Under the pieces are notes generated by a model. That model had not been told where the DNA came from. It was given only the letters and a program-made list of their open reading frames with translations, and did no database searches. Of a stretch of 64,000 bases of DNA, positions 1 through 12,609 are shown in pieces (position 1 is the first letter of the stretch; each line of letters begins with the position of its first letter). A program made the translations under genes and the position numbers. The DNA is from Prosopocoilus inquinatus. Lineage: Eukaryota; Arthropoda; Insecta; Coleoptera; Lucanidae. Location: assembly GCA_036172665.1 (NCBI GenBank), contig CM069870.1:70990212-71054211 (forward strand), written 5' to 3'.

Positions 1-2775
1 TTCAAGACAGAAAACTCGTCAGATCAATTTATCCCAATTCAATGCGAAATTTTTGCGTAAATTTGACTCAAATTACGTAATTCAGTTGTAACAATATTGA
101 ATTCCAATAATATTCAAGTCAATTCAGTTCAACTAAAACAATTTCATGTGATAAGTCAATGAAATTCTATTGGTTCTAAACGTGAGACCCAATTCAATCC
201 AATCAAGTTGCGAATCCAACTCATTTTCCGACAGCATTTGGACAAAATTCAACTCACTCAATTCAGTTAACTAAAATAATCCGTAAACTCAATTTCACAC
301 AACTAAATTCAGAAGCAAACTAGCCAATTCAAGTCGATTTAATTCAGGGCGATTAAGTCAAGTTCAGTTCAAGTTTCTACTCGATTTAAGTAAGCGTGAA
401 TCAAACTTACTTTCCAGCTCAATTCATCCAGTGAAATTCAACTCAATTCAATGAGCTTAAAATCTCTCCCGACCGCATAGAATTCGTTTTACCCGTAAAC
501 GTATTCAAACCAATTCAATTCAAGCGAACCTAACTCATTTTTCAGCAGCGCTTGATGAAAAATTCAGCAGCTCAATTCAATCAGATCAAATTTGACTCGA
601 TCGCATAAATCTAAATTCAGCTGTAAACGTATTCAATTCAGTTCAAGTTTGTACTCGATTTGAGTAAACGTTAATCAAACTTACTTTCCAGCTCAAATCG
701 TCTAGTGAAATTCAACTCAATTCAACGAGCTTAAAATCTCTTCCGGCCGCACAGAATTCGTTTTACTAGACGTATTCAAACCAATTCAATTCAACTCAAA
801 TCTTCTTCAGATCAATTCATCCCAATTCAGGTCAAAGCTTGATACAATTCGTTCAAATTTAACTCAAATTAATTCAGTTGTAAATGTAATTCGGCTCAAT
901 TAAACTGGCTTTCGCTCTACGTGTAGCAAATAAATTTGATATTCAATTAAGTTCAATCGGTTGTGAACGTGGAGCCCAATTCGCTTCAATCAACCTCAAG
1001 CGCATTTTCCGGCAGCATTTGACGAGAAATTCAGCTCAATTCAATTTAACTCGATCGCTTAAATCTAAATTCAGCTGCAAACGCAATAAATTCATCTCAA
1101 TTCACTTCAAGTTTTTTTTTACAATTTGAATAGACGATTTGAAGACGAAAAGTTCAACCCAATTCAATCAAATCAAATTTAATTCGATCGTATAAATCTA
1201 AATTCAACGTAAACGTATTAAATTCATCTCAATTCAGTTAAAATATTTTATAATTTGAGCAAACGTGACGAGAAATTCAACTCAATTCAATCGGCGGAAA
1301 TCCAACTCAATCGCATAGAATTCACGTTAGTGCGTTTTCAAATCGAGGCAATGCAAGTCAAGCTAAATCTTCTCCAGATCAATTCATTTCAATTCAATCA
1401 TGCTACGGGCCTAACTCATTTTCCAGCAGCGTTTGATGAAAAATTCAGCTCAATTCAATCAATTCAATCAACTTAAAGTTTAACTCGATGGCAATAAAAC
1501 TAATTTCACCTGTGAACGAATTCAAGCCAATTTAATTCAATTATTACATAGGGAATAAATTTGAATTTGAATTTGAAGACGATTAAGTCGAATTTCCTTC
1601 GAATCAGTTCATCTCAATTCTTGTATAACTTGAATAAATTTGAATTTCAATTGAATTCAGTTATAAATTCAACTCAATTCAAGCATTTGATGAAAAATTT
1701 AGCTCAATTCAGTCACATCAAATTTAATTCGATCGTATAAATCTAAATTCAACGTAAACGTATTAAATTCATCTGAATTCAGTTAAATTTTTTTGTAATT
1801 TGAGCAAACGTGACAAGAAATTAAACTCAATTCAATCGGCGGAAATCCAACTCAATCGCATAGAATTCACGTTAGTGCGTTTTCAAACCGAGGCAATGAA
1901 AGTCAAGCTAAATCTTCTCCAGATCAATTCATTTTAATTCAATCAAGCTACGGGCCTAACTCATTTTCCAGCAGCGTTTGATGAAAAATTCAGCTCAATT
2001 CAATTAATTCAATCAACTTAAAATTTAACTCGATGGCAATAAAACTAATTTCACCTGTGAACGAATTCAAGCCAATTTAATTCAATTATTACATAGGGAA
2101 TAAATTTGAATTTGAATTTGAAGACGATTAAGTCGAATTTCCTTCGAATCAGTTCATCTCAATTCTTGTATAACTTGAATAAATTTGAATTTCAATTGAA
2201 TTCAGTTATAAATTCAACTCAATTCAAGCATTTGATGAAAAATTTACCTTAATTCAATCACATCAAATTTAATTTGATCGCAATTCACACCGAGACAATA
2301 CAATTCAAGTCAAACCTTCTTCAGATCAATTCGCCTCAATTCAATCGAGTTACGAACCTAACTCATTTTTCATAAGTTAGGCTCGCCAACAGCGTTTGAT
2401 GAAACATTAAGTTCAATTTAATCAACTCAAATTCAACTCAATCGCAATAGAAGTAATTTCGGCTGTGAGAGAATTCAAGGCGATTTAATTCAAGACAATT
2501 AACGCGAATTTCCTTCCGATAAATTCATCCCAATTCAATTCTGAGTTTGTACAACTTGAATAAATTTGAATTTCAATTGGATTCAGTTGTGAATTCAACG
2601 CAATTCAATCACCTGAATATCTAACTCAATCGTATAGAATTCATTTTAGCGCGTTTTCAAACCGGAATCATGCAATTGAAGCCAAATTTTCTTCATGTCA
2701 ATTCATCTCAATTCAATCGAGTTAGTGATTTAAGACTTGAACGAATTCAAGCCAATTTAATTCAAAATTTATGGC
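1..2775. repeat. TTCAATTCAA-type degenerate satellite
   Basis: The sequence is built of variants of AATTCAACTCAATTCAA with longer modules (for example GATCGTATAAATCTAAATTC) that recur. A higher-order unit of about 545 bp is duplicated: 1186 onward matches 1731 onward with scattered changes. It contains no coding capacity beyond chance ORFs. It lies within CYP18A1 intron 4 as far as the window shows. Confidence 0.8.
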
Positions 2776-2882
2776 GCAGCGTTGCCAGATCTAATATTTT
2801 ATCGTTCTCACGGGGAATTTAATTTCTACTCGCGTGGCTTTGAACGAAAAAGAATCTATTTTTTTTTCGAAGAGGGACCTAC

Positions 2883-3147
2883 CTGGTGGGGGAGTGCGTC
2901 GTGCCCATGGGGACGACGCTGGATATCCTGAGCACCTCGAGTATGGTCGACTCGGTCACCGGAAGGTACGCGATGTCTTCCAATTTCGGAAGTCGATGGC
3001 GACCTATGACCCCGTCCAGTTCCTCCTGCACGGCCTTCATCACGTGAGGATGGTGCAGCATGAAGAGGACGCTCCACTGCAACGAGGTCTTGATGGTCTC
3101 CACGCCGGCCGAGAATAGGTCGCCCATGATCTGCTGGATCTGACGAT
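2883..3147 (-). CDS. Cyp18a1: CYP18A1 exon 4 (last exon in window)
   Basis: The acceptor TTGTCTTCAG abuts 3147, after a 70 bp intron. It encodes DLFSAGVETIKTSLQW (I-helix oxygen-activation groove), GRHRLP, ITES-like VTESTILEVLR (K-helix ExxR) and THSPTR. It ends in phase 2 at donor GTAGGT (2882). The PERF and heme-loop exons must lie to the left of base 1. Confidence 0.92.
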
Positions 3148-6100
3148 CTGAAGACAAAAACAAAACAATCAATTATTCCAATCGAAGCGCAAAAAGAAAC
3201 GTTCGGGGGGGACTTACCGTGATCGCGACCTTCGAACAGGTGATGGCCGTTGCCTTCTTCGTCGGCTTTGTGGATTTCGAAGAGGTAGGCGTCGAGGAGG
3301 TCCCTGACGTGGCTCGGGTCGAAAGTCCTGCGGTGCTCGTCGATTGTTTCTTGCAGGAAGATGCCCATTTCATCACGGTTCTGGAATTAAAAAAAAAATA
3401 TATATAGTATTTCATTTTTTTTTATTTTTTGAACATTTTTGAAATTTTTGTTGCAATTTTTTACGTTTTACTTTCTTGAAATTTTTTCAATTCTTCTCTT
3501 GGGTTGAATGCTTTATAATAATAAAAAAATCCGCGATTTCTTGCACTTTTTAATTTTTTACATTTTTACATTTTTAAAAATCTTGTTTTTAATTTTAAAA
3601 ATTTTGATATTTTTAATTTTAATTTGTTTACGTACTTTCTTGAAATTTTTAAAAAATTCTTGTCCAGAGTTTTAAATGATCACTGATTTTTTACGTTTTT
3701 CAAATTTATTTTCCATTTTCTGTTCTAATTTTTTATCATTTTTAAAAAAACGTTGAACGTTTTAAAATGTGTGTTTTAATTCTTACATTTTACTTTTTGA
3801 TACTTTGTTTAAATCCTGCTCTTGGATTGGATTCACTTCAGGTTCTGTTCAGTTGAGTTGAGTTGATCTTAAAATATTTTTAATAATTTTTTTTTTCATT
3901 ATTTCCTTTAACTAGCCTTAGTTACAATATCTTATTTTCTGAATTTTCGAATTTTTTTAAATTTTATTTTTTTTTATTTCGAAAATTCATTCAATGACAA
4001 AGCATTTTCAAATTTTTGTTTTGTTTGTTTTATGATTCTTTTACTCTTTTGAGTTTTTCTTAAAATTTTCTTCTATTGGGTTCATTTCTAAATTTTTTGA
4101 AATTTTTAACATTTTAGAAATGTTCACCATTTTCAGTTCTATTTTTTTTTACTTTAACTTTTACTATTTTGTTGTTTCTTTAATTCTCTTCTTGATATGT
4201 GGGTACACTGCTGTTCAGTTATTTATTTATTTACTTATTGTTAGGTTGGATTCGTTTAAGTTTTCTTCAGTTTATTTATTTATTTATTTATTGTTAAGAG
4301 AAATTTTGGTTGGGTTGACCTTGAAATGCTTCTTCACTAAAAAAAATTAATTTTCAATTTCTTGCGTTTATTTTTTATTTCAGCGATTTATTTGGTTTCT
4401 TTGTATGATATAATTAAACTATTATTTTTATTTAAATTTATTTTTTCGATTTTCTTTATTATTTTAAATTCTTTCAGAGTTGGGTTCATCATTATAATAT
4501 TTATTTCTTTTTATTTAAGTTTTGATCACGTTTAAGAATCATATTATATTTATATATTATATTATTTATAAACATATTATGATCTAATTTTTCATAATTT
4601 TTATTTTGAAAACTATCGAACATTTCAAATTTTTGTTTTATGTATTTTTTTTACTTTTATGTTTTTTAGTTTTTTTGTTTTTAGTTTCTCTTAAAATTTT
4701 CTCCTAGGATTGGGTTCATTTCTTTTTTTTTTTTTGAAATTTTTTACATTTCGGAAACGTTCGAAAACATTTTCAAGTTCCAATTTTTTTATAACCTTTT
4801 ACTTTTTTGTTACTTTTGTTAAATTCTCTCCTCGGGTTGGATTCACCGAAGTTCGGCTAGATTGGATGCCTTTAGGTTCACTTCAGTTAGGTTTAGTCGA
4901 CCTTGAAATGCCTTTTGATTAAAAAATGATCATAATTTTCAATTTCTTACGTTTATTTTTTTTAATTTTTTTTTTTTTTTAATTTTTCAAATTTGTTCTA
5001 ATTTTGTTTTCTACTCTTTTTCAAAAGTTTCAATAAAATTCTCTTCTCTCGTAAATTTTTATTTATTTTCTAAATTTTAAATTTTGGACATTTCAAAAAC
5101 ACTTTTAACTCCAATTTTTTCATAACCTTTTACTTTTTTGTTGTTTTTTTTTTTGTTTGTTTTTCTCCTCATAGATTGGTTTCACTTAAGTTCTCTTCGG
5201 ATGGATTGGGTTGGCTTTTTAATTAAGAAATAAATAATTTTTAATTTCTTACGTCTATTCTTTTAATTTTTTTCGTAATTTTCTTACCCACGCTCGGGTT
5301 GATTTCTAAATTTTTCGAATTTTTTTAAAAACGTTCAACGTTCTTAGTTCCGATTTTTTTTACAACCATTTACTTTTTTGTTGTTTTTTTTTTGTAGTTC
5401 TCTCACCATCACCAACTACCATTTCTTTCTACTAATACTTTCCAAACAGCCTGTATAATAATTATATTTATAAAAAAATATTACGTCTTACTCAGGGGCG
5501 CTTAATGCTGGTCAATTAAGAATTAGGAATTATAAGGAATGTTTTTTTTTTTATTCTGGCGTCCAGTGGGCTGTGATAAGCGCGCGGTTCATTTAAAATG
5601 TATACAGGGTGCAACTTTAAAGAGGGGCCAAACTTTAAGGGCCAGTTCCTCACACCGAAATATGAAAAAAAATTTCTGTAAACATAGGTCCGCAAACGCA
5701 TAGTTTCTGAGATATCACAAAATGATCGTAGGCAGTCACGATTTCATATTTGAAATCTCGTGACTTTCCCGAACAACTTTCCCAAATAACACTTTCACGT
5801 AACTTGAAAAACAAAGGTACTTTACTCTTACATCGGTTTCAAACATTTCGATCTCCCCGGTATATGACGATAGATACTTAGATTTTGACAAGCGCATTTT
5901 AGGTTTGGGAAGATGCGGGAACTTTAGTAAAGAATAAATTTTTCTGGGAAATCGATGGCAAAAAAGTTTCCCAACTTTTTTCCTGACCCTGTATCTCAGA
6001 AAGTATGCGCTTGCCGACGTATGTTTATATGAACTTTTTTTTCATATTTCTACGTAAGGAATCAGTCCTTGATGTTTGTCCCTTCATCAAAGTTACACCC

Positions 6101-9100
6101 TGTATAGTACAACAAAAAGCATTCACAGCACTCTAGACACCAAATTATATTTAAAGAAAAAGAAACACTCGATGGGTGTGTTACCTACCTCGACTATCTT
6201 CTGGCGCGTCTTGGTCATCCTGGGTATGTAACGCAGGATCGGTATGAACAGGACCGGACTGAGCGTGCCGAAGAGTTTGAAGCCCTCGTCGAAGAGCGTC
6301 ATGAGGCGGCCGAATTTGGCGTCGTTGTGCGAGAAGCGCACCGACATGATGATGTCGCAGATGACGTTCGAGATGGCGACGGCAAAGTACGAGTTGAGGT
6401 CCACCGGCTCGTTCTTCTGGGCCTTCAGGACGCAGAGGAAGCTCTCGACCTCGCGCATTATGCGGCTCTCCATCTGCGCCTTCCTGGCGCCGATGTAGCT
6501 CATGCCGAAGTGCCTCAATCGGCCGTGCAAGAACCTGCGCTGGTCTTTCCAGAGGCTGCCCTCGGTGTTGATGATGCCTGGAAGGAAGGAAGGAAAAAGA
6601 AGTTAGCACAGCCGATTAAGAGAGGATCGTATCGGCTCGGCTCGGCTCGGCTCTGACCCATATTATAAAAATGAGCCGCGCTTGCGACAACATTGTTTAA
6701 AAATAGACGACGATTGATAAATTGATATTGTTAAACAATAATGACGCACTCGACTTGGAAAATAGAAACAACAAAGTGGGTTAGCTCGATTGCGCCTTAT
6801 CGGTCGATCATCGTCGATGATGATGATGGTGAGATGATGGCGATGATTGAATGCTCGTGGTGAATCGATGTGGACTATTTTGCGGCGGCCACTTTTACTC
6901 AAAATGCTGACCTGTCAAGGTTGTGAGAAGGTTGACGTGAGCGTTATTACGATAAGTATGTCAATTGGATACCGCGGCGTATCGAAAGTACAGGGCCGGA
7001 ATCAGGTTCTTGCAAATTTTTCGTCCTTCGCCGTCTTCAAAAAAAAAAAATTATTTTAAATAAATTCATTGATTGACTTCCGATAAGTATTAGGCGTTCA
7101 AATGTTTAAAAAGTCCATCGAGCATCGATCGTATCGAGTATCATCGAAAAAGCAGAGCCGTATTCAGGCTTCTGAAAAGTTTTCGTCCTTCGAGACAAAA
7201 CGAGAGGGACCATCTTCAAAGAATTTTTTTAATTATTATATTTTTTAGTTATTGTAATAAGTACGTTAATTGGATACCGCGACGTATCGAAAAGACAGGG
7301 CCGGATTCAGACTCGTGCAAATTTTTCGTCCTTCGACAAAAAAGGAGAGGCCATCTTCCAGAAAAAAAAAATTGTTTTAAATAAATTCGTTGACTTTCAA
7401 TAAGTATTAGGCGTTCAATTGTTAAAATGTCCATCGAGTATCAAAAGAGCAGAACCGGATTCAGGCTTTTTGCAAAGTTTTCGTCCTTCGAAACAAAACG
7501 AGAGGGACCATCTTCAAGAATTTTTTTTAATAAATCGATTGACTTTCGATAAGTATCGCGAACGTTATTATAACAAGTGTGTCGATTGAATACCGCGGCG
7601 TATCGAAAGGACAGGGCCGGATTCAGACTCGTGCAAATTTTTCGTCCTTCGACGTCTTCAAAAAAAATTATTTTAAATAAATTCATTGTCTTTCGATAAG
7701 TATTAGGCGTTCAAATGTTTAAAAAGTCCATCGAACGTAACGAGTATCATCGAAAGGGCAGAGCCGTATTCAGGCTTCTGCAAAGCTTTCGTCCTTCGAG
7801 ACAAAACGAGAGGTACCATCTTCAAGGATTTTTTTTTTTTTAATAAATTCATTGATTTTCGATAAGTGATAAGTATCGCGAGCGTTATTACGATAAGTAT
7901 GTCAATTGGATACCGCGGGGTATCGAAACGACAGGGCCGGATTCAGGCTCGTGCAAATTTTTCGTGCTTCGACAAGAGAAGAGGGGCCATCTTCCAAAAG
8001 AAAATTGTTTTAAATAAATTCGTTCAATTGTTAAAAAGGCCATCGAGTATCGATCCTATCGAGTATCAAAACGCCAGAGCCGTAATCAGGCTTCTGCAAA
8101 GTTCTCGTCCTTCAACAAAAGAAGAGGAAAAATTGTTTCAAATAAGTTCATTGAGTTTCGAAAGGTATCAGGCGTTCAGTTATTAAAAAAAAGTTTGCGG
8201 AGCAGCCTTTGAATTTTTGTTTTGACATAAAATGGTATTTTAGGTTATGTCACGTCAAAAAAAAGCAAAAGCCGCATGCATTTGAAGTCTTTGCTTAGGT
8301 AAGTTTGGTTATTAAAAATAAAAAGAGCCTAAAGTGTTTCAACTGACTTCGACAAATCAAACGCGCAGATCTAACGTAACCAACAAAAAAGCAAACAACA
8401 TAACCTTACATACTTAAAAATGACAGCAACCGTCAAGTTAAAAATTATTTTTATTAACAAGTGTAGGACGTTCCCTTGAAACATCCATTTCTTGCTTCTA
8501 CAACCAACTTATTAATTTTAATATTAACAAATGTCAAAATGACGTATTCTCGTAGATTAGAGGTTATGTTCTCTTTCTTTGTTTTGTGAAAAAATCCGGG
8601 CTTACGTCAGTTTATCAATTTAACGAAAGAGACGCGCTCGTGACAGTTTCTTTTCGACAAAATTGAACAAACCTAACCCAACCGGTCAAGTAAAACGCAA
8701 CTTTGTGACAGCTGTCATTCGTCGAACGTCACATTCGATTTAGGAAATCGTGCCTCCTTTTTCTTTCTATCTCTGTCTCTCATCAGTAAGTAAATCAAAA
8801 CCAACGTGATGAACTTTATTTATTGGAACACTCGTGCTTCTTAGATGATTGAATCTGTTAATTAAGTGCCATCTACTGACCGTCTGAAGAAACTTTTGAC
8901 AAAGAAGGCCTTGCAAACGAAACTTTTTTTTTCGTTGCGGAACTATGATCCATCCGAAGGTCAAAGCTTTGCATCCTCGAGCGAAGAAGTAAATAAAGAA
9001 TAATTTGTTGTAATTTCATGCAAATGTTTTCCATGGCCTACTCCGATCAAAAATTCGATAATTTTCTTTTTTTTTAATAATTTTTTATTTATCTCTTTAT

Positions 9101-12100
9101 AATTAACTGCAAAATCTTCTTTCCTGCATTGTTTGCCTCATTAGAGTTTAGGCATTTATTATTTATTTAAAATTAGAAAAAAATTACGTGGTTTGTACAG
9201 GGTGACCGAAGAAATTTTCGAATAATTTCACTTATTTTTAAAATTTTCCAAGAAACGAGCGGACTGAATAGATGCAAGGCCAAAAAGTAATTGTTGCGCT
9301 TCCTTTTTGGATCAAAACGAAAACAAATTTCATTTCTTCCGAGTCTACCTTCGTGACGTGGACGCTTGCAGAACAAAAGGAGAAAAAGAAACTTTTTAAA
9401 ATATCACCTTAAAATCAAATAAAAGAAAAAACAAATGAAGAGGCTAACTGCGTTTAGAACGAAGGTGGTCTCAAAAAATAAAAAATAAACAGCAGCGCGT
9501 GTTCTTTTTTTTTCTCTTTTGGTTTGTCATTATTTATTTATTTTTTTCGAGGCTACTGTTTGAATTGAGAGGAATTGCGCAAGAAAAAACAAAGAAATTA
9601 CGATCGCGGAGGGGGGGGGGGGGTGAGAAGAGAGATGGTGTCTAAAAAAAAATTGGCAACCGTTGACTTTACGTTATTCTTTTTATTCAAGGTCATCTTC
9701 TGCGTCACAAAAAAAGGGCAGCAGGTCTCTCCAAAAATTGAACAAATGAAAATCGTTTTTTTAGGAGGGGGGGAGGGATAATCTCGAAAAATTGAAGAAA
9801 AAAAAACAAAAATGATGAATGGCGTTTGTCGTTTTTCTTTTCTGTTTCGTTCAAGGACATCTTCGAAGATCGCGCGAAATAAACGAAAGGAATGCGAAAA
9901 CCACCCCTATTTGTTCGAAATTAAATAATGTAGAAAAAAAAACAAGAAACAAATGAAAATGGTTTTTGAACGGGGAACCACCGAAAATAAAAATCTGCAA
10001 TCGCCCTGTCTTGTTTTGTTTTTGTTCAAGGACAACTTTGCGTACCTACGCATCAAAAATATTTCCACGAAATTATTAGATATCCTTACAAGTTTTATTT
10101 TTTAAATTTAGTTTTGAATTTGAATTTGAAAAAAAAGACAAACCAAAAAAAAGCAACGAATGTGGTTCCGAAAAATGAAAATTCGGTAAACTACATTTTT
10201 TTCAAGGTCCTGTTAGGAGTGCCACAATTTAAGTCTTTTTGAAACGAAATTAAGAACGAAATAAATAAATGAAGATCGCTTCTGAAATAATGGAGGTAGC
10301 CTTGAAAAAAATATTGAAAATTTGATAAAAAAGTCCTTTTTCGTCGATCAGTTTTTTTCTCTGCTCATCTTTTGTTCATAAAAAAAAAAACAAGTGAAAA
10401 TCACTTTCGGAGTGGAGGTGGTTAGGGGACACAAATTTAACTGATATTTTTTTTTTCGATTCAAAATTCTTGAGAAATTATAATAATAATAATGTTTATT
10501 TCGAAACTGTTACAGATATACTGAAGAAACTTTTTTTTCTCAGAATTAAAAGAAAAAGACAAACAAATGAAGATGTTTTGTATTATAACGAAACTAAAAT
10601 TTGGCAACGGTTTCTTTTTTGTGATTCAATAGTTTTTTTTTTTTTTTAGAGATCATCTGGGGTCGAAAAATACATAACGCAAAACTTCACTAATCATTTG
10701 TAAATTATTTTCAAAAATAATTGCTCAAAATTAAACAAAGAAAGAAATATAAAATAATAAAAAAAACACAAAAACAAATGAAAATCGCTTTTGAAACGGA
10801 AATGGCAATTCTTTTTCGAGACCATCTTCTTCTTGACTGATTTTCAAATATATTATTTGACTTTCCTAAAGGGAGGAAAAAAGAAAACAAATGAACATTG
10901 CTTTTGAAACGGAAACGGCATTTTTTGAAAAAAATGAGAAAAGAAAAAACTAACGAAAATCGCTTTAGGTTTCGGTTTTCGAAAAATAGCTACATTTTTT
11001 TTCTTGTTTTTTTTTCCAAGAGGAAGCTTTTCGACCGTCAACTGTTTTTTTTTTTAAACGCCGGCCGTCTTCAGCGGCGCAAAAAATTGTTTAGTTTTAA
11101 AAAAATAACAAAACGTTAACAAATTAAGAAAAAAAAACAAACAAAAAACAAATGAAGATCATTTTCGGAGACGTCGAAAAGATTCGGCGAATTGTTCCTA
11201 ATTTGTTTGCCGATTGTTTTTCTTTTTTGTTTCGAGAACATCTTCTTGACTCGAAGAGATTTTCAAAAATATTATTTGACCTTCCTAAATTAGAGAAGAA
11301 AACAAAAAAAAACAAACGAAAATGGGAATTGTCTTTTTCGAGACCATCTTCTTGATTCGAAGAGATTTTCAAAAATATTATTTGACTTTCCTAAATTGGA
11401 GAAGGAAAAAAAAAACAAACGAAAATCGCTTTTGAAACGGAAATTATAATTATTTTGTTTTTTTCTTTTTTGAAACCATCTTCTTGATTCGAAGAAATTT
11501 TTAAAAATATTATTTGACTTTCCTAAATTAGAGAAGAAAAAAAAAAACAAACGAAAATCGCTTTTGAAACGGAACTTATAATCATTTATTTATTTATTAT
11601 TTTTTTGAAAGCATCTTTTTGACTCGAAGGGATCTTCAAAAATATAATTTGACTTTCCTAAATGGGGGAAAAAATAAACAAACGAAAATCGCTTTTGAGA
11701 GGGAAACGGTTGGCAATTTTTCCGAGAAAAAAGTCGCGATTTTTCGGCAGAGTTAAGTATGCCTTACTGATGAGTTGATGTAAATATCGAAACGGTTTCG
11801 TTTCCTATTTTTTTTATTAGCTTGTTCGGCTGCTTGAAAAAATACGAATTAATCTGTCGACTAGCGTTTCGTTTTTTTTTTTGTTTTACTCGATTTCCGA
11901 TCGTTAATAAAATGATGCGAGTCCGGCCCTGTCGAAGGTAATTGAGCTGTGTTTGCGGCACGCCGCCGCTCGTTCAATAATTCAAGAGATTGGCGCGTGC
12001 CATCTCGCCTCGTCTGACGACTTACTGACTAACTGTGACTGAAGACTGACTTACCATAGCCCCCTAGGATGCTCGTGAACTCCGTGGTCGGCCTTCCGGT

Positions 12101-12418
12101 GAACTCGTCCTTGCGGAAGGCGTCCCTTATCATCTTGTAATCACTCAACACTATAACCAGTTGCGAACCGAGCCGGGTTGAAATCAGCGAGCCGTACTTG
12201 TGGGTGAGGTCGCGAAAGTACAGGTGGAGATCGCCCTTTAAAAACGGCAGCGATCCGACCACGGGCAACCCCCAAGGTCCCGGGGGTAAGGAAGACGTCT
12301 CCCTTACCACCTGAATCAACCGGATGAAGAGCAACACCGTGAAGAAAACGAGCAAAAGACTGGCCGACACTTCTTCGCACGCAACACTCCACAACCACAT
12401 GAAACCGTAAAGGAACAT
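2883..12418 (-). CDS. Cyp18a1: CYP18A1, ecdysteroid 26-hydroxylase (5' four exons, 3' end outside window)
   Basis: Cytochrome P450 of the CYP18A1 family, which inactivates 20-hydroxyecdysone by C26 hydroxylation and oxidation in the ER membrane. Exons on the minus strand are 12418-12055, 6577-6189, 3380-3218 and 3147-2883. Splice phases agree (1, 0, 1, then 2 at the open end), giving 393 codons plus 2 bases. Visible are an N-terminal membrane helix, the hinge PPGPWGLPVVG, helix C WKDQRRF, the I-helix AGVETIKT and the K-helix ExxR (EVLR). Long stretches, for example STRLGSQL, SDYKMIR, EFTGRP, GRHRLP and THSPTR, match what I recall of insect CYP18A1 proteins. About 135 C-terminal residues, including the heme-ligand loop, are missing: the last donor at 2882 (GTAGGT) leads into satellite DNA that runs off the left edge. 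Introns are 5.5 kb, 2.8 kb, 70 bp and over 2.9 kb. CYP306A1, its usual arthropod neighbour, was not seen in this window. Confidence 0.93.
3218..3380 (-). CDS. Cyp18a1: CYP18A1 exon 3
   Basis: The acceptor TTAATTCCAG abuts 3380 and the donor GTAAGT is at 3217. It encodes NRDEMGIFLQETIDEHRR and the segment SFxPxxxRDLxDxY-like FDPSHVRDLLDAYLFEI, ending EGRDH plus one base. The open frame seen past 3217 is intronic read-through. Confidence 0.92.
3381..5600 (-). other. CYP18A1 intron 2, T-rich part
   Basis: Strongly T-rich on the plus strand, with low-complexity TTTATTTATT tracts and degenerate recurrences of GGTTGACCTTGAAATG (about 4311, and a variant at 4890) and GGGTTCATTTC. These resemble broken copies of the satellites at 46-48 kb. 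I see no gene. Confidence 0.5.
5601..6106. mobile_element. Foldback element E1 (TATACAGGGTG ends)
   Basis: It begins TATACAGGGTGCAAC and ends GTTACACCCTGTATA. The outer ~110 bases on each side are imperfect reverse complements, including AGTTTCTGAGATA near the inner ends. The ~290 bp core (from about 5725 to 5990) matches the unit of the array at 29547-32680. It has no ORF and lies in CYP18A1 intron 2. TA-rich ends suggest a TA target, which is not proven. Confidence 0.7.
6189..6577 (-). CDS. Cyp18a1: CYP18A1 exon 2
   Basis: The acceptor is TTCCTTCCTTCCAG just above 6577, and the donor GTAGGT is at 6188. The exon encodes GIINTEGSLWKDQRRF (helix C, heme-propionate contact WxxxR) through the B'-F region and ends TRQKIVE. 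It completes the Gly codon split with exon 1 and ends in phase 0. Confidence 0.93.
6941..8190. repeat. ~310 bp tandem array, 4 copies
   Basis: Copies start at about 6941, 7248, 7560 and 7881 with the motif CGTTATTACGATAAGT followed by TGGATACCGCGGCGTATCGA. Each has two half-units containing CAGGGCCGGATTCAGGCT and TTTTCGTCCTTCGA. Copies differ by substitutions and indels, and the last is truncated. The array lies in CYP18A1 intron 1. Confidence 0.85.
8191..10779 (-). other. CYP18A1 intron 1, central part
   Basis: AT-rich DNA without a recognisable gene. It holds a solitary foldback-type end (GTACAGGGTGACCG near 9196), a 13-base G run near 9609 and a G-rich tract near 9764, plus A/T homopolymers. 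The many AAACAAATGAAAATCGC words from about 9930 onward foreshadow the array that follows. Confidence 0.45.
10780..11720. repeat. ~105-135 bp tandem array in intron 1
   Basis: Repeated module: AAACGAAAATCGCTTTTGA, then a T-rich gap, then CATCTTCTTGACTCGAAG and TATTTGACTTTCCTAAA. The last motif occurs near 10855, 11277, 11381, 11513 and 11647. Spacing is irregular. The ORFs here are chance products of A-rich repeats. Confidence 0.75.
12055..12418 (-). CDS. Cyp18a1: CYP18A1 exon 1
   Basis: The start ATG at 12418 was chosen over the in-frame ATG at 12562. The upstream 48 codons are a low-complexity lysine run lying in the 5' UTR, and AAAATG is a good insect start context. The exon encodes a signal-anchor helix (residues about 15-33), the proline hinge (about 44-54) and the segment ending SILGGYG. 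The donor is GTAAGT at 12054, and the last base is the first base of a split Gly codon. Confidence 0.93.
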
Positions 12419-12590
12419 TTTCTTTTTTTTTACTGTGACAGTCTTATTCTTGTTCTTCTTCTTCTTCTTTTTCGAGATATCACCGATCACCCTCTGCGTG
12501 TATGTACGCGCGTGTGTTTGTGTGTGTATGTGTGGTACTGCTGCTGCTGCTATGAGTGTCAATGCTATGTCGTATTCTACTAAAGCAAAC
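12419..12590 (-). other. Cyp18a1: CYP18A1 5' UTR (inferred)
   Basis: This is the sequence between the TATA box and the start codon. It contains poly-purine (AAGAAGAAG) and GT-rich tracts and short (CA)n/(GT)n repeats. The in-frame ATG at 12562 would lie near the expected start site of the transcript, so it is probably not used for translation. Confidence 0.5.
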
Positions 12591-12598
12591 CTTTTATA
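12591..12598 (-). promoter_or_regulatory. CYP18A1 TATA box
   Basis: On the minus strand TATAAAAG lies about 175 bases upstream of the CYP18A1 start codon. Transcription would begin near 12565-12570, giving a 5' UTR of about 150 bases that includes a CAG/GCAGCAGCAG stretch and the lysine-codon run. A CCAAT motif in the same orientation (GACCAATC) is at about 12703-12710 and an opposite-orientation one near 12676. Position and spacing are seen directly; use as a promoter is inferred. Confidence 0.6.
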
Positions 12599-12609
12599 CG
12601 TTACTCAAC

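Noticed and set aside
2834..3415. Several overlapping ORFs on both strands around CYP18A1 exons 3 and 4
   Set aside because: They are shadows or intron read-through of the P450 exons, whose splice sites and protein matches are clear.
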